Below, piece after piece: positions 64,000-64,000 of a stretch of DNA of 64,000 nucleotides. The notes under the pieces were generated by a model. The model made no database searches. It was not told the DNA's origin and worked only from the letters and a program-made list of their open reading frames with translations. The number at the start of each line of letters is the position of its first letter. The first letter of the stretch is position 1. Source of the stretch: Janthinobacterium rivuli (GTDB taxonomy: Bacteria; Pseudomonadota; Gammaproteobacteria; Burkholderiales; Burkholderiaceae_D); NCBI RefSeq assembly GCF_009208735.1, contig NZ_WFLJ01000003.1, forward strand, positions 248,001 to 312,000, written 5' to 3'. The position numbers and the translations under genes are program-made.

Positions 64000-64000
64000 G

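Overview
The window is GC-rich, densely packed DNA of betaproteobacterial character, most like Oxalobacteraceae (Janthinobacterium/Massilia/Duganella). Supporting signs are the order pyk-fba-purC-purE-purK-sua5, a type B ribosomal protein L31 between a glycosyltransferase and rho-trxA, a PEP-CTERM exported protein, a FabMG-like protein, and several c-di-GMP and hybrid-kinase proteins. It reads as an ordinary chromosome. I see no phage, insertion sequence, CRISPR array or rRNA. Genus assignment is inference from gene content only.

Layout. 1-5020: end of pyruvate kinase, class II aldolase, then the purine block purC-purE-purK with a Sua5-type tRNA t6A enzyme, closed by a terminator. 5235-7444: an exported GDSL lipoprotein and an OmpW porin. 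7453-14338: stand-alone metabolic and repair genes (flavin reductase, msrA, cfa, a hemerythrin-PdxH fusion, tcdA, thpR, an FKBP isomerase, cysK). 14299-21161: a GDSL hydrolase divergent from a LysR regulator, an M16 protease, and an orphan pair resembling conjugation proteins TraL and TraM. 21374-29069: c-di-GMP signalling, with a TPR-GGDEF protein, pncC, and a three-gene operon yfiR / CHASE8-type hybrid kinase / REC-PAS-GGDEF-EAL-REC. 29071-36679: thiL, a MarR/MFS divergon with two tandem palindromic operators, an SMI1-like protein, the malic enzyme maeB and a membrane protein. 36749-42366: small accessory genes, including a universal stress protein behind FNR-type boxes, a decayed methyltransferase, a HIRAN-like protein, an M56 protein with a broken zinc motif, a MORN protein, a GNAT, an Imm10-like protein and NnrU. 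42526-49403: tRNA-Leu(CAA), an SDR, a FabMG-like protein, DNA polymerase II and an acyl-CoA ligase. 49479-54829: a PEP-CTERM protein, an ArnT-like glycosyltransferase, rpmE2, rho and trxA. 55143-64000: a REC protein with a four-PAS hybrid kinase, a HutC-like regulator, an ada/2OG-oxygenase alkylation-repair operon, an MscS channel and a cut-off gene.

The least ordinary items are as follows. (1) A 98-bp dispersed element occurs twice in identical register, at the 3' ends of rho and of the GntR gene. It folds as one long hairpin with at least six compensatory base-pair changes. (2) A single reading frame joins a hemerythrin domain to pyridoxamine-phosphate oxidase. (3) A TraL/TraM-like pair sits among housekeeping genes with no other conjugation gene. 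(4) A YfiR/CHASE8 sensory module is wired to a hybrid histidine kinase rather than a diguanylate cyclase. Regulatory sites found by eye include MarR palindromes, FNR boxes, an Ada box, sigma-70 promoters for tRNA-Leu and rpmE2, and several terminators.
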